A DNA stretch of 64,000 nt from Streptomyces yatensis (GCF_018069625.1 NZ_CP072941.1:3720001-3784000); one strand, 5' to 3'; shown: positions 8,600 to 20,273, numbered from the stretch's first letter. Translations and numbers: made by a program. The notes: generated from the letters alone by a model not told the origin.

Positions 8600-9241
8600 T
8601 CACGGTGTGTTCTTCACCGCATAGTTGAGCACCGTGTCGCTGAGAAGCGATTCCATGACATCGACGTTGCGCAGGGCGTCCTCGGCGACCTCGGCCACGC
8701 CGCCGCCCTCCGCGAGCCCGCGGATGATGGAGCGCAGGACGGCGTTCTGCAACCCGATGAGCTGGTGCGCGATGAACTCGGGCGTCGGGTCCCGCGGGTC
8801 GGCGGCGGCCTCCTCGCGCAGGGTGGCACCGAGCTGGTGGACCGTCCGGCCCTGGATGGCGAAGAGTCTGGCCATCAGCGTCGGGGACTCCACGATGACC
8901 TGACGGAACCGCTCATAGCCCTCGGTCAGCCCGACGTAGGCGTGCCGTTCGCGGATGTCCTGGCGCAACTGGTCCATCAGCGCCCGCGCCGCCGACCGTC
9001 CGGCCGCGCGCTCGCGGACCAGCCGGGAGGGGCGGTCGACGACCTCCTCCTCGCGGTCGACGAAGAGGTCCTCCTTGGCCGGGAAGTAGTTGTAGACCGT
9101 ATTGACGGAGACCTCGGCCGCCTCGGCGATCTCCGCGATCGTGACCGCGTCGAAGCCGCGCTCCATGAACAGCCCGGTCGCCACGTCCGAGATGTGCTGC
9201 CTGGTCTGCCGCTTCTTCCGCTCCCTGAGTCCTTCCGCCAT
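8600..9241 (-). CDS. TetR family transcriptional regulator, divergent from an ABC exporter
   Basis: 213 aa. The N-terminal HTH is clear: RQHISDVATGLFMERGFDAVTIAEIAEAAEVSVNTVYNYFPAKEDLF (about residues 15-60). The C-terminal ligand domain is all-helical. It is divergent from the DrrAB-like genes, with starts 80 bp apart. This is the classic arrangement of a repressor that controls a drug exporter and itself. Confidence 0.9.
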   Translation of the reverse strand: MAEGLRERKKRQTRQHISDVATGLFMERGFDAVTIAEIAEAAEVSVNTVYNYFPAKEDLFVDREEEVVDRPSRLVRERAAGRSAARALMDQLRQDIRERHAYVGLTEGYERFRQVIVESPTLMARLFAIQGRTVHQLGATLREEAAADPRDPTPEFIAHQLIGLQNAVLRSIIRGLAEGGGVAEVAEDALRNVDVMESLLSDTVLNYAVKNTP

Positions 9242-9321
9242 GGCCCCATCCTAGCTTCGCTGGGGCTGCTTGATTTTTGGGGTCGTTGCAAAATTAGTGA
9301 GTCTCTGTTTTTCTGAGTCGC
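9242..9321. promoter_or_regulatory. divergent TetR/ABC exporter promoter region with AT-rich dyad
   Basis: This 80-bp spacer is strikingly AT-rich for the window. ATTTT (9273-9277) and AAAAT (9290-9294) form an imperfect dyad around GGGGTCGTTGC, and TGAGTC is directly repeated at 9298-9303 and 9314-9319 with 16-bp periodicity. Either could be a TetR operator. The ABC gene at 9322 has no visible ribosome-binding site, so its transcript may be leaderless and start inside this region. Confidence 0.45.
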
Positions 9322-10104
9322 ATGGCAGTCATCACGACGAACGGCCTCACCCGCACCTTCCGGACCAAGCGCGGCCCCGTGACCGCCGTGCGCGGTATCG
9401 ACCTGACCGTCGAGCCAGGTGAGATCCTCGGCTTCCTCGGGCCCAACGGGGCGGGCAAGACCACCACGCTGCGCATGCTCACCACGCTGCTCCCGCCCAC
9501 CGGCGGCAGCGCCACCGTCGCCGGGCGCGACCTCGCCCGCGATCCGGCGGGGGTGCGCCGGCGGATCGGCTACGTGGCGCAGGCCGGCGGGGTCGATCCG
9601 ACCGTCTCCGTACGGGAGGAGTTGGTCACCCAGGGGCGGCTCTACCGGATGGCCAGGGCCGAGGCGACCGCCCGCGCCGGGGAGCTGGCCCAGGACCTGG
9701 GCCTCGCCGACCTGCTGGACCGCCCCTGCGCCGCGCTCTCCGGCGGGCAGCGGCGGCGGCTGGACATCGCCCTCGGCCTGGTCCACCGGCCCGAGATCCT
9801 CTTCCTGGACGAGCCGACCACCGGCCTCGACCCCGGCAGCCGCGCCGATCTGTGGCAGCTGATCCGCCGGCTGCGCTCCGAGCACGGCATGACGGTCTTC
9901 CTGACCACCCACTACCTGGACGAGGCGGAGGCCCTGGCCGACCGTCTGGTCATCGTCGACCAGGGCCTGGTGGCCGCCGAGGGGACGGCTGAGCGGCTCA
10001 AGGCCGAGCACGGCGGCTCACCGGACGCCACCCTCCAGGACGCCTTCATCGCCATCACCGGGCGCGGCACCGCCCCGCGGAATCCCGCCCCGCTCGCTGT
10101 CTGA
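9322..10104 (+). CDS. ABC transporter ATP-binding protein, DrrA family
   Basis: 260 aa. Walker A GPNGAGKTTT, signature LSGGQRRRLDIA, Walker B ILFLDEPTTGLDP and H-loop TTHYLDEAE are all intact. The YVAQAGGVDPTVSVREEL segment is typical of the daunorubicin-resistance (DrrA) group. It forms the ATPase of an exporter with the permease 56 bp downstream. The ATG at 9322 lacks a Shine-Dalgarno sequence, but the N-terminus fits the family, suggesting leaderless translation. Probably controlled by the divergent TetR protein. Confidence 0.95.
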   Translation: MAVITTNGLTRTFRTKRGPVTAVRGIDLTVEPGEILGFLGPNGAGKTTTLRMLTTLLPPTGGSATVAGRDLARDPAGVRRRIGYVAQAGGVDPTVSVREELVTQGRLYRMARAEATARAGELAQDLGLADLLDRPCAALSGGQRRRLDIALGLVHRPEILFLDEPTTGLDPGSRADLWQLIRRLRSEHGMTVFLTTHYLDEAEALADRLVIVDQGLVAAEGTAERLKAEHGGSPDATLQDAFIAITGRGTAPRNPAPLAV

Positions 10105-10160
10105 CGCGCGGTCACCCACAGCGCCCCAAGCCCCGCAAGAAGCCCCCCAAGGAAGGCCCC

Positions 10161-10916
10161 ATGCCCCACGTCGTCTCCGACACGGCCCTGATATTCGGCC
10201 GCTACGCCCGCCAGACGCTGCGCTCCAAGCCCGCCCTGATCTTCGGGATGGTCCAGCCGCTGCTCTTCCTCGTCTTCTTCGGCCCGCTGCTCACCGATCT
10301 GCCGCTGGGCGGCCGGGCCAGCTCCTGGCAGACCGTCGTCCCCGGAATCCTCGTCCAACTCGGCCTGTTCAGCGCCTCGTTCACCGGGATCGGGCTGATC
10401 CTCGAACGGCGCACGGGCGTCATCGAGCGGATGCGGGTCACCCCGGTCAGCCGGCTGGCGCTGCTCATGGGCCGGGTGCTCAAGGACGTCGTCCTGCTGC
10501 TGGTGCAGTCGCTGCTGCTGGTGTGCGTCGCCGTGGTGCTCGGGCTGCGCGCCCCGGTGCTGGGCGTGGCGATCGGCTTCGTCTTCGTCGGCGTGCTGAC
10601 CATCTCGCTCGCCTCGCTCTCCTACGCGCTGGCGATGCGGGTGGCGTCCCCCCAGGGGTTCGCGCCGGTCATCAACTCCATCACCATGCCCGCGATGCTG
10701 CTGTCCGGGATTCTGCTGCCGATGTCGCTCGGGCCCCGCTGGCTCGACATCGCCTCGCACTTCGTGCCGTTCCGCTATCTCGTGGACGGGGTGCGGGCCG
10801 CCTTCGCGGGCGAGTACGGGGACGGGAAGATCGCGCTGGCCTCGCTGGTCGCGTCCGCGCTCGCGGTGGTGGCCGTCACCCTCGGGGCACGGCTCTTCCG
10901 TCAGGCCGGGGCGTAG
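10161..10916 (+). CDS. ABC-2 type transporter permease, DrrB family
   Basis: 251 aa, start ATG 10161 with AAGGAAGGCCCC just upstream. Six hydrophobic segments are visible, beginning PALIFGMVQPLLFLVFFGPLL, with the ABC-2 signature region around VVPGILVQLGLFSASFTGIGLILERRTGVIERMRVTPVSRLALLMGRVLKD. It completes the exporter with the preceding ATPase. Likely substrates are hydrophobic drugs or a native metabolite; the sequence does not say which. Confidence 0.93.
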   Translation: MPHVVSDTALIFGRYARQTLRSKPALIFGMVQPLLFLVFFGPLLTDLPLGGRASSWQTVVPGILVQLGLFSASFTGIGLILERRTGVIERMRVTPVSRLALLMGRVLKDVVLLLVQSLLLVCVAVVLGLRAPVLGVAIGFVFVGVLTISLASLSYALAMRVASPQGFAPVINSITMPAMLLSGILLPMSLGPRWLDIASHFVPFRYLVDGVRAAFAGEYGDGKIALASLVASALAVVAVTLGARLFRQAGA

Positions 10917-10939
10917 GGCGGCCGCGTAGGCTCGGACCC

Positions 10940-11512
10940 ATGGTCAATCTCACCCGCATCTATACGCGTACCGGGGACACGGGCACCACCGCCCTCGGCG
11001 ATATGAGCCGCACCGCCAAGACCGATACCCGGATCGCCGCGTACGCCGACGCGAACGAGGCGAACGCCGCGATCGGGGTGGCCATCGCCCTGGGCCAGTT
11101 GCCCGCCGAGATCGTCAAGGTGCTGGTCCGCGTCCAGAACGACCTGTTCGACGTGGGCGCGGATCTGTGCACCCCCGTGGTGGAGAACCCGGAGCACCCC
11201 GCGCTCCGCGTGGAGCAGGGCTATATCGACAAGCTGGAGGCGGACTGCGACGGTTTCCTGGAGGGTCTGGAGAAGCTGCGCAGCTTCATCCTCCCGGGCG
11301 GCACCCCCGGCGCCGCGCTGCTGCACCAGGCGTGCACGGTGGCGCGCCGCGCCGAGCGCTCCACCTGGGCGGCGCTCGCCGAGCACGGGGAGTCGATGAA
11401 CGCGCTCACCGCCACCTATCTCAACCGGCTCTCGGACCTGCTGTTCATCCTGGCCCGCGCGGCCAACAAGGAGGTCGGCGACGTCCTGTGGGTCCCGGGC
11501 GAGAACCGCTGA
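10940..11512 (+). CDS. cob(I)yrinic acid a,c-diamide adenosyltransferase, PduO type
   Basis: 190 aa from ATG 10940. Conserved blocks are IYTRTGDTGTTALGD at the N-terminus (ATP binding), AAYADANEANAAIG, and the C-terminal FILPGGTPGAALLHQACTVARRAERSTWA with LNRLSDLLFILARAAN. It transfers the 5'-deoxyadenosyl group from ATP to cob(I)alamin, making coenzyme B12. Only 23 bp separate it from the exporter permease, so co-transcription is possible, but the functions are unrelated. Confidence 0.95.
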   Translation: MVNLTRIYTRTGDTGTTALGDMSRTAKTDTRIAAYADANEANAAIGVAIALGQLPAEIVKVLVRVQNDLFDVGADLCTPVVENPEHPALRVEQGYIDKLEADCDGFLEGLEKLRSFILPGGTPGAALLHQACTVARRAERSTWAALAEHGESMNALTATYLNRLSDLLFILARAANKEVGDVLWVPGENR

Positions 11513-11610
11513 AAAACCACGGGCCCCGCCGGCCCAGCCGCGCGTGGCAGCGCGTCGCCGGGGCCGACGGGGCGGGGGCGGGGCTCGGTGTGGTCTGTCC
11601 GCTACGGGGG

Positions 11611-12162
11611 TTAGCGGGCAGAGGAAGCCGAGCGCTCCCGCTTGGGAAAGAGTGTGTAGCTGAGCGCGATGGCCACGTTGATGCCGATCAGGAAGAGCAT
11701 CTTGAGCTGCCAGTCGCGCAGCGAGCCGATCTCGCCGTCGTCGCCGACGTACCAGATCGCGCCCTGGAGCAGGGCGATGGCGATGACCGCCGCCAGCACC
11801 CAGCGGCCGGCCGTCTTCCACTCGTGCAGCGTCTTGGCCGCGCCGTACTTGGCCGGCTTGACCGGCGGCGGGCCGCCGAAGAACCGGTGGGCCACCCGGG
11901 CGTCGACCCATTTGATCGTCGAATGGCCGAGCGCGGCCGAGTATCCGATGTAGACGGCGGCCAGGCCGTGCTTCCAGTCCGGTTCCGCGCCGTTCCGCAG
12001 GTCGATCACGGTCGTCACGAACAGCACCAGCTCCAGCAGCGGCTCGCACAGCAGCACCGCGGTGCTGGCCTTCGGCATCTTCGCCACGTACCGCAGCAGC
12101 AGCCCGATGGCCAGCAGCACCCAGAAGCCGACCTCACAGGCGATGATCAACGCGACAACCAC
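11611..12162 (-). CDS. conserved integral membrane protein, function unknown
   Basis: 183 aa from GTG 12162, preceded by GAGAGAGGAAAC. Four to five hydrophobic segments are visible: VVVALIIACEVGFWVLLAIGLLLRY, STAVLLCEPLLELVLFVTTVIDL, a weaker one near HGLAAVYIGYSAALGHS, GRWVLAAVIAIALLQGAIWYV and KMLFLIGINVAIALSYTLF. A central PPPVKPAKYGAAKTLHEWKTAG loop is likely cytoplasmic. I recall similar proteins at this place in other Streptomyces, without assigned function. Divergent from the sensor kinase with about 160 bp between. Confidence 0.75.
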   Translation of the reverse strand: MVVALIIACEVGFWVLLAIGLLLRYVAKMPKASTAVLLCEPLLELVLFVTTVIDLRNGAEPDWKHGLAAVYIGYSAALGHSTIKWVDARVAHRFFGGPPPVKPAKYGAAKTLHEWKTAGRWVLAAVIAIALLQGAIWYVGDDGEIGSLRDWQLKMLFLIGINVAIALSYTLFPKRERSASSAR

Positions 12163-12324
12163 GATGTTTCCTCTCTCGCTCTGCCCTTGGCCCCACCCTC
12201 TCCCGGCGATCAGGGCGCCCGCGTCGTCGTCGGCGATGAAACCCGGCTGCATCCTTCGATGTACGCCGCCGGGCGGCGGCCCCGGACTCAAGGGGGAGGC
12301 CCACCCCGCGCGCCACATGGTGTG

Positions 12325-13548
12325 ATGGGTGCCATGCCGTCCCGTCCCCACCTCCCGCGCCCCCACCGGCACGACGTCCTGATCGGCCTCTGCGGACTGC
12401 TCGGCGGGGGCCTGATGTGGGCGGTGGGGGTGCACAACAACCAGTCGTTCTTCCACACGCCCCGATGGCTGGGGCTGATCGCGCTGTTCGTGATCTCGGC
12501 GGCCGTGCTGCTGCGCCGCTCCCGGCCCCTCGTCGGTCTGGGCGTGGGGACCGCCGCGCTCGGCGTCGACATCCTCAGCGGCGGGCTGGCCGTGACGTTC
12601 CTGATCTACACCGACCTGGTGTACGCGGCCGTCATGTACTCCGGCCCGCTCGCCGCCCGGCGCATCCCCCAGATCTGCGGGCTGCTCACCGGGCTGGCGA
12701 CCGTGGTGCCGCTGGCCATCTTCGGCGATCCGGTGGCGCTGCTGGTCGGCCCGTTCGTCGCGCTGCTCACCCTCACCCCGGCGTGGACCGGGACGGTGGT
12801 CCGCAACCACCGCGAGGAGGCCGCGGCGGCCCGTCTGGAGGCGGAACGCGTCGCCCTGCTGGCCGAGTTGGACCGGCGGGAGGCGGTCGCCTCCGAGCGC
12901 TCCCGGATGGCGCGCGAACTCCACGACATGGTGGCGAACCACCTGTCGGCCATCGCCATCCACTCCAGCGCCGCGCTCTCCCTGAAGGACCCCGCCGCGA
13001 CCGACGACGCGCTCGGCGTCATCAGGGAGAACAGCGTGCGGGGCCTGGCCGAGATGCGCCGGCTGATCGGGCTGCTGCGGGACCCCGGGGACACGGCGGA
13101 ACCGGCCGCCATCTCCACGCTCGACGCGCTCGACACCCTGCTGGAGCAGGCCCGCGCCAACGCCCGCCCCGGCGGGCAGGACATCGTCCTGTGCGACGAG
13201 CGGCCCGCCGGCGCCGACCCGCTGCCCGCCCCGGTCGAGCTCGCCGCGTACCGCATCGTCCAGGAGTCGCTCACCAACGCCCTCAAGCACGCCGCGCCCG
13301 GCCGGGTGGACGTGACGCTGGCGCATCGCGCGGACGGTCCGCTCGAAGTCAGCGTCATCAGCCCCTACGGCGACCGCTCTGGCCCCCGGGCACCCGGCTC
13401 CGGCACCGGGCTGATCGGGATGCGGGAGCGGGTGAACCTGCTCGGCGGCACCCTCGACGCCGGGCCCGTCACCGGGCCCCGGGGCATGGTGTGGCAGGTG
13501 CGGGCCGCGCTGCCCCGGGGTGACGAGAGCGCTCCGAGTGTGCCATGA
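12325..13548 (+). CDS. sensor histidine kinase, NarL-partner (HisKA_3) type
   Basis: 407 aa if ATG 12325 is used; ATG 12334 is equally plausible and neither has a strong ribosome-binding site. The N-terminal half holds five or six transmembrane segments (VLIGLCGLLGGGLMW through LLVGPFVALLTLTPAW) with almost no extracellular domain. Then comes the dimerisation box ERSRMARELHDMVANHLSAIAIHSSA, with the phosphorylated His in ELHD, and a HATPase_c domain (QESLTNALKHA, GTGLIGMRERVNLLGGTLDAG). It overlaps the downstream regulator gene and phosphorylates it. A membrane-embedded sensor suggests an envelope or small hydrophobic signal. Confidence 0.9.
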   Translation: MGAMPSRPHLPRPHRHDVLIGLCGLLGGGLMWAVGVHNNQSFFHTPRWLGLIALFVISAAVLLRRSRPLVGLGVGTAALGVDILSGGLAVTFLIYTDLVYAAVMYSGPLAARRIPQICGLLTGLATVVPLAIFGDPVALLVGPFVALLTLTPAWTGTVVRNHREEAAAARLEAERVALLAELDRREAVASERSRMARELHDMVANHLSAIAIHSSAALSLKDPAATDDALGVIRENSVRGLAEMRRLIGLLRDPGDTAEPAAISTLDALDTLLEQARANARPGGQDIVLCDERPAGADPLPAPVELAAYRIVQESLTNALKHAAPGRVDVTLAHRADGPLEVSVISPYGDRSGPRAPGSGTGLIGMRERVNLLGGTLDAGPVTGPRGMVWQVRAALPRGDESAPSVP

Positions 13549-13571
13549 CCCTTCGACGACCAGGAGCCACC

Positions 13572-14261
13572 GTGACCCCGCCCGCCCCGCCCTCCGGCAC
13601 CGCGTCCGAGCCGATCCGGGTTCTGGTCGCCGAGGACCAGAGCGCGGTGCGTTCCGGGCTGGTGCTGATCCTGCGGTCCGCCCCCGATGTCGAGGTGGTC
13701 GGCGAGGCGGTCGACGGCCTCCAGGCGGTGGAGATGGCCCGGGCGCTGCGCCCCGATGTGGTGCTGATGGACGTCCAGATGCCACGGCTGGACGGGGTGT
13801 CGGCGACCCGCCAGGTGGTCGCCGAACAGCTGGCCGATGTGCTGGTGCTCACCACGTTCGACCTCGACGAGTACGTCTTCGGGGCGCTGCGCGCGGGCGC
13901 CTCCGGGTTCCTGCTCAAGGACAGCGAGGCGGCCGATCTGATCGAGGCGGTCCGTACCGTGGGGCGCGGCGAGGGGATGATCGCCACGGCGGTGACCCGC
14001 CGCCTGATCGCGGAGTTCGCCCGGCCCCAGGCCGCCCCCTCCCCCACCACGCCCAGTCCCGCGGCGCTCGCCTCGCTCACCCCGCGGGAGCGGGAGGTGC
14101 TGGCCTGTCTGGGTCAGGGGTTGTCGAACGCGCAGATCGCGGCGCGGCTGAGCATGGCGGAGGCGACGGTGAAGACGCATGTCAGCCGGCTGCTGAACAA
14201 GCTGGAGCTGCGCAGCCGGGTCCAGGCCGCGGTGCTGGCCCAGGAACTGGGTGTGCGGTAA
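13572..14261 (+). CDS. response regulator, NarL/LuxR family
   Basis: 229 aa from GTG 13572, which has AGGAG five bases upstream. An ATG at 13545 overlapping the kinase stop (ATGA) would add nine residues and has no such site. The receiver domain has VAEDQ, the phosphoacceptor in VVLMDVQMPRLDG and the conserved Lys in FLLKDSE. The C-terminal LuxR HTH is LTPREREVLACLGQGLSNAQIAARLSMAEATVKTHVSRLLNKL. It pairs with the preceding kinase. Confidence 0.93.
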   Translation: MTPPAPPSGTASEPIRVLVAEDQSAVRSGLVLILRSAPDVEVVGEAVDGLQAVEMARALRPDVVLMDVQMPRLDGVSATRQVVAEQLADVLVLTTFDLDEYVFGALRAGASGFLLKDSEAADLIEAVRTVGRGEGMIATAVTRRLIAEFARPQAAPSPTTPSPAALASLTPREREVLACLGQGLSNAQIAARLSMAEATVKTHVSRLLNKLELRSRVQAAVLAQELGVR

Positions 14262-14303
14262 GTGCTCCGCGGGGAGTGCCGCGAGGTGCGGTCGTTCATC
14301 CGC

Positions 14304-14357
14304 GGCTGTGTCGTGGCCGGTCGCGCCCGCGCGGCGGAGCCGCACGTCGACACAGCC
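14304..14357. terminator. hairpin between the response regulator and DUF2550 genes, containing a dispersed repeat motif
   Basis: Arms GGCTGTGTCG (14304-14313) and CGACACAGCC (14348-14357) enclose an inner GC-rich stem. The segment GCGGCGGAGCCGCA at 14331-14344 is shared with two longer repeats at 53631 and 56855. It lies between convergent genes and most likely terminates both. Confidence 0.55.
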
Positions 14358-14372
14358 CCGTGCCCCTTCAAG

Positions 14373-14822
14373 CTAGGCGACGTTGACGCGCTGGCCGGGG
14401 GGAGCGGCCTCCAGCCAGGCCAGGAAGCCGGTCAGGGCGTCCTCGCTCATGGCCAGCTCCAGCCGGATCCCGCCGTGCCGGCAGGCGAGCACCACCGCGT
14501 CGGAGAGCAGCGCCAGCTCCTCCTCGCCCTTGGGGGTGCGCCGCTCCAGCACCTCGATCGAGGCGCGCTCCAGCATCCGCCGGGGCCTCGGCGCGTAGGA
14601 GAAGACCCGGAACCACTCGACGCGGTCGCCGTTGTAGCGGGCGACCCCGTACACCCAGCCCTTGCCGCTGGTCTCGGATTCGCTTGCGGGTGGGTCCCAG
14701 CGCAGGGAACAGTCGAAGGTTCCGCCGGACCGCTGGATCAGCCGCCGCCGGAGACCGAAGACGAAGAGTCCCACCACCACCAGCGCGACGACCAGGCCGC
14801 CCACAAGCAGAGCGAGGACCAT
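14373..14822 (-). CDS. DUF2550 family membrane-anchored protein
   Basis: 149 aa from ATG 14822, with AGGAGG nine bases upstream (GTG two codons earlier is too close to it). One N-terminal transmembrane helix (LALLVGGLVVALVVVGLFVFGL) is followed by a cytoplasmic domain with RSGGTFDCSLRW, KGWVYGVARYNGDRVEWFRVFS and IEVLERRTP. This family sits directly downstream of atpC in actinobacteria (from memory). A hairpin between atpC and this gene suggests that it is mostly transcribed separately. Function unknown. Confidence 0.85.
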   Translation of the reverse strand: MVLALLVGGLVVALVVVGLFVFGLRRRLIQRSGGTFDCSLRWDPPASESETSGKGWVYGVARYNGDRVEWFRVFSYAPRPRRMLERASIEVLERRTPKGEEELALLSDAVVLACRHGGIRLELAMSEDALTGFLAWLEAAPPGQRVNVA

Positions 14823-14868
14823 CTTCACCGACCTCCTCGCGTCATCCGGAAAAACCGCACCTGCATCG

Positions 14869-14917
14869 CCTCAGCCGCGGACCGCTGAAAGGGCTCCAGC
14901 GAGGTCCGCGGCTGAGG
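14869..14917 (-). terminator. 15-bp hairpin at the end of the atp operon
   Basis: CCTCAGCCGCGGACC (14869-14883) pairs perfectly with GGTCCGCGGCTGAGG (14903-14917) across a 19-nt loop. It lies 24 bp beyond the atpC stop on the minus strand. No U-run follows directly on that strand, as is usual in Streptomyces; four T follow on the plus strand. Confidence 0.75.
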
Positions 14918-14940
14918 TTTTCCGACCGTACGTGACAGGC

Positions 14941-15318
14941 TCAGTGCGCTCCCGCCACCGCACGCAGCCGGACGTCGGCGCGCCGCTCGGCGGCGGCGTC
15001 CGCCTCCGACTTGGCACGCTCCAGCGCCCGCTCCGCGCGCTTGACATCGATCTCGTCGGACAGCTCCGCGACCTCGGCCAGCAGTGAGAGCTTGTCGTCC
15101 GCGAACGAGATGAACCCACCGTGCACCGCGGCCACGACCGTCCCGCCGTCGACCGAACGGATGGTCACCGGGCCGGACTCCAGCACACCGAGCAGCGGCT
15201 GGTGGCCGGGCATGACGCCGATGTCACCCGATGTGGTGCGCGCGATGACCAAGGTGGCCGCACCGGACCAGACACTACGGTCCGCCGCGACCATCTCGAC
15301 GTGCAGCTCAGCAGCCAA
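14941..15318 (-). CDS. atpC: F1Fo ATP synthase subunit epsilon
   Basis: 125 aa. The beta-sandwich domain AAELHVEMVAADRSVWSGAATLVIARTTSGDIGVMPGHQPLLGVLESGPVTI is typical of epsilon, and the two C-terminal helices (LSDEIDVKRAERALERAKSEAD) are the inhibitory arm. Epsilon couples the gamma rotor to the c-ring and restrains ATP hydrolysis. Last gene of the atp operon; separated from atpD by 111 bp that hold a perfect hairpin, the largest gap in the F1 part of the operon. Confidence 0.96.
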   Translation of the reverse strand: MAAELHVEMVAADRSVWSGAATLVIARTTSGDIGVMPGHQPLLGVLESGPVTIRSVDGGTVVAAVHGGFISFADDKLSLLAEVAELSDEIDVKRAERALERAKSEADAAAERRADVRLRAVAGAH

Positions 15319-15383
15319 CGTGGCTCCTCGGGTCTCTCCCTGCCGGGTCGGGCAGGGCTTTCGTCAAAGAATAACGGGCGTAC

Positions 15384-15415
15384 GGAGAGGGGTGGGACCG
15401 GGCCCACCCCTCTCC
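15384..15415 (-). other. intercistronic stem-loop between atpD and atpC
   Basis: GGAGAGGGGTGGG (15384-15396) pairs perfectly with CCCACCCCTCTCC (15403-15415) over a 6-nt loop. It begins 14 bp after the atpD stop. It could protect upstream mRNA or partly terminate transcription, lowering epsilon relative to the other F1 subunits. The structure is seen; the role is inference. Confidence 0.6.
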
Positions 15416-15429
15416 CGGAGCTACCGGGC

Positions 15430-17794
<2,365 letters not shown>

Positions 17795-17796
17795 GC

Positions 17797-19368
17797 TCAG
17801 TCCTCGCCCAGCAGCTTGCCGTCCGAGGTCTCGAACTGCCGCTTGAAGCCGTCGACCGCCTCGCCCAGCGCGGCGATCGTGTCGTCGGACATCTTGCCGC
17901 CCTCGACGATGCTGGTCAGCAGGGACTTGTGCTCACGGTGGAGGTAGTCCAGCAGCTCCCGCTCGAAGCGGCGGATGTCCTCGACCGGAACGTCGTCCAT
18001 CTTGCCCGTGGTGCCGGCCCAGATGGAGACGATCTCGTCCTCGGTGGAGAACGGGGCGTACTGCGGCTGCTTCAGCAGCTCGACCATGCGCGCACCGCGC
18101 TCCAGCGACGCCTTGGAGGCCGCGTCCAGGTCCGAGCCGAAGGCCGCGAAGGCCTCGAGCTCACGGTACTGGGCGAGGTCCACCCGGAGGCGGCCGGACA
18201 CCTGGCGCATGGCCTTGTGCTGAGCCGAACCACCGACTCGGGAGACCGAGATACCGACGTTGAGGGCCGGCCGCTGGTTGGCGTTGAACAGGTCCGACTC
18301 GAGGAAGCACTGACCGTCGGTGATGGAGATGACGTTGGTCGGAATGAACGCCGACACGTCGTTCGCCTTGGTCTCGACGATCGGCAGACCGGTCATCGAA
18401 CCGGCACCCATCTCGTCGGAGAGCTTGGCGCAGCGCTCCAGCAGCCGGGAGTGCAGGTAGAAGACGTCGCCCGGGTAGGCCTCACGACCCGGCGGACGGC
18501 GCAGCAGCAGGGACACCGCGCGGTAGGCGTCGGCCTGCTTGGACAGGTCGTCGAAGACGATCAGGACGTGCTTGCCCTGGTACATCCAGTGCTGACCGAT
18601 GGCCGAGCCCGTGTAGGGGGCGAGGTACTTGAAGCCCGCCGGGTCGGACGCCGGGGCGGCGACGATGGTGGTGTACTCCAGGGCACCGGCCTCCTCCAGC
18701 GCACCGCGCACGGAAGCGATGGTGGAGCCCTTCTGGCCGATGGCGACGTAGATGCAGCGGACCTGCTTCTTGGGGTCGCCGGAGCGCCAGTTGTCGCGCT
18801 GGTTGATGATCGTGTCGACGCACAGCGCGGTCTTGCCGGTCTGCCGGTCGCCGATGATCAGCTGGCGCTGGCCGCGGCCGATCGGGGTCATGGCGTCGAC
18901 GGCCTTGTAGCCCGTCTCCATCGGCTCGTGCACCGACTTACGGTCCATGACCGTGGGGGCCTGCAGCTCAAGGGCACGGCGGCCCTCGGTCTCGATCTCG
19001 CCGAGGCCGTCGATCGGGGCACCCAGCGGGTCGACCACGCGGCCGAGGTAGCCCTCGCCGACGGCGACCGAGAGAACCTCGCCGGTGCGGTGCACCTGCT
19101 GGCCCTCCTCGATGCCGCTGAACTCACCGAGGACGACCGCACCGATCTCGCGCTCCTCGAGGTTGAGGGCGAGGCCGAGGGTGCCGTCCTCGAACTTCAG
19201 CAGTTCGTTCGCCATGGCCGAGGGAAGACCCTCGACCTTCGCGATGCCGTCGCCGGCAACGCTGACCGTCCCGACCTCCTCGCGCGAGGCCGCGTCCGGC
19301 TTGTACGCCTGGACAAAGTTCTCCAGCGCGTCCCGGATCTCCTCCGGCCGGATCGTGAGCTCCGCCAT
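17797..19368 (-). CDS. atpA: F1Fo ATP synthase subunit alpha
   Basis: 523 aa from ATG 19368 ([19 protein letters not shown]), with GGAGAGCAGGG upstream; longer frames lack a suitable start. Non-catalytic nucleotide site [11 protein letters not shown], segment [15 protein letters not shown] and the arginine-finger region [14 protein letters not shown] are intact. The extended C-terminus ([20 protein letters not shown]) is typical of actinobacteria. Confidence 0.98.
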   Translation of the reverse strand: MAELTIRPEEIRDALENFVQAYKPDAASREEVGTVSVAGDGIAKVEGLPSAMANELLKFEDGTLGLALNLEEREIGAVVLGEFSGIEEGQQVHRTGEVLSVAVGEGYLGRVVDPLGAPIDGLGEIETEGRRALELQAPTVMDRKSVHEPMETGYKAVDAMTPIGRGQRQLIIGDRQTGKTALCVDTIINQRDNWRSGDPKKQVRCIYVAIGQKGSTIASVRGALEEAGALEYTTIVAAPASDPAGFKYLAPYTGSAIGQHWMYQGKHVLIVFDDLSKQADAYRAVSLLLRRPPGREAYPGDVFYLHSRLLERCAKLSDEMGAGSMTGLPIVETKANDVSAFIPTNVISITDGQCFLESDLFNANQRPALNVGISVSRVGGSAQHKAMRQVSGRLRVDLAQYRELEAFAAFGSDLDAASKASLERGARMVELLKQPQYAPFSTEDEIVSIWAGTTGKMDDVPVEDIRRFERELLDYLHREHKSLLTSIVEGGKMSDDTIAALGEAVDGFKRQFETSDGKLLGED

Positions 19369-19457
19369 CTGGGTTCCCTGCTCTCCTTGTTGGGCCCGAA
19401 GTGTCTGACTACGGCCCAACTCGGGCCGCTTACATGCTTGTTGAGTTGGTGGCTGTG

Positions 19458-20273
19458 TCAGCCGGCCATCCGACGGGTCGCCTCTTCGAGGCGGTCCGTG
19501 ATGGTCCCGTTGATGATCTCGTCGCCGACGCGCACGGCGATCCCGCCGAGGACCTCCGGGTCCACGTCGAGGTTGAGGTGCATCTTCCGTCCGTACAGCT
19601 TCCCCAGTGCCTCGCCGAGCCGCTGCTTCTGCCGGTCGCTGAGCGGCACCGCGGAGGTGACGACCGCGACCGTACGGTCCCGGCGCTCCGCCGCCAGCTT
19701 GGACAGCTCGTCGAGACCCGCCTCCAGGCTACGACCCCGCGGATGGGTCACCAGACGGATCACCAGCCGCTCGGTCACCTGGTCGGCACGGCCGCCGAGC
19801 AGCTCGCGGACCAGCCCGGCCTTGGCCGAGACGCTCGCGCGCCGGTCGGTGAGCGCACCCCGGAGCTCGGACGAGGAGGAGACGATCCGGCCGAACCGGA
19901 ACAGCTCGTCCTCGACGTTGTCGAGGGCACCCGTCCGCTCGGCCGCCACCAGGTCGGCGGCGCTGGCCAGCTGCTCCAGCGCGTCCACCAGGTCACGCGA
20001 GCGCGACCAGCGGGACCGGACCAGGCCGGAGATCAGGTCGAGGGCCTCGCCGCCGACCTGTCCGCCCAGCACCCGCGCGGCCAGCTCGGCCTTGGCCTCG
20101 CCGGGCTGCGCCGGGTCGGTGAGGACCCGGCGCAGCGAGACCTCGCGGTCGAGCAGCGCGGTGACGGCGGCCAGCTCCTCGGCGAGCTTCGACGCGTCGA
20201 CGGCGGTGTTGTCCGTCAGGGCGTCGAAGCGCTCGCGCGCGGCTGCCAGTGCCTCCCGGCTCGCTCCGTTCAT
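19458..20273 (-). CDS. atpH: F1Fo ATP synthase subunit delta, long actinobacterial form
   Basis: 271 aa, about 90 residues longer than the E. coli subunit, as usual in actinobacteria. The C-terminal OSCP/delta signature is [67 protein letters not shown]. Delta joins the top of F1 to the b stator. It overlaps atpF by 4 bp (ATGA), so the stator subunits are translated in a coupled way. Confidence 0.96.
   Translation of the reverse strand: MNGASREALAAARERFDALTDNTAVDASKLAEELAAVTALLDREVSLRRVLTDPAQPGEAKAELAARVLGGQVGGEALDLISGLVRSRWSRSRDLVDALEQLASAADLVAAERTGALDNVEDELFRFGRIVSSSSELRGALTDRRASVSAKAGLVRELLGGRADQVTERLVIRLVTHPRGRSLEAGLDELSKLAAERRDRTVAVVTSAVPLSDRQKQRLGEALGKLYGRKMHLNLDVDPEVLGGIAVRVGDEIINGTITDRLEEATRRMAG

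Noticed and set aside
9322..11512. Exporter plus adenosyltransferase as one functional unit
   Set aside because: Spacing allows co-transcription, but PduO-type transferases have no known link with DrrAB pumps.
11611..13785. One 724-codon minus-strand frame joining the membrane protein and a region antisense to the sensor kinase
   Set aside because: Only the part after GTG 12162 has a ribosome-binding site and membrane-protein character; the rest is antisense to the kinase.
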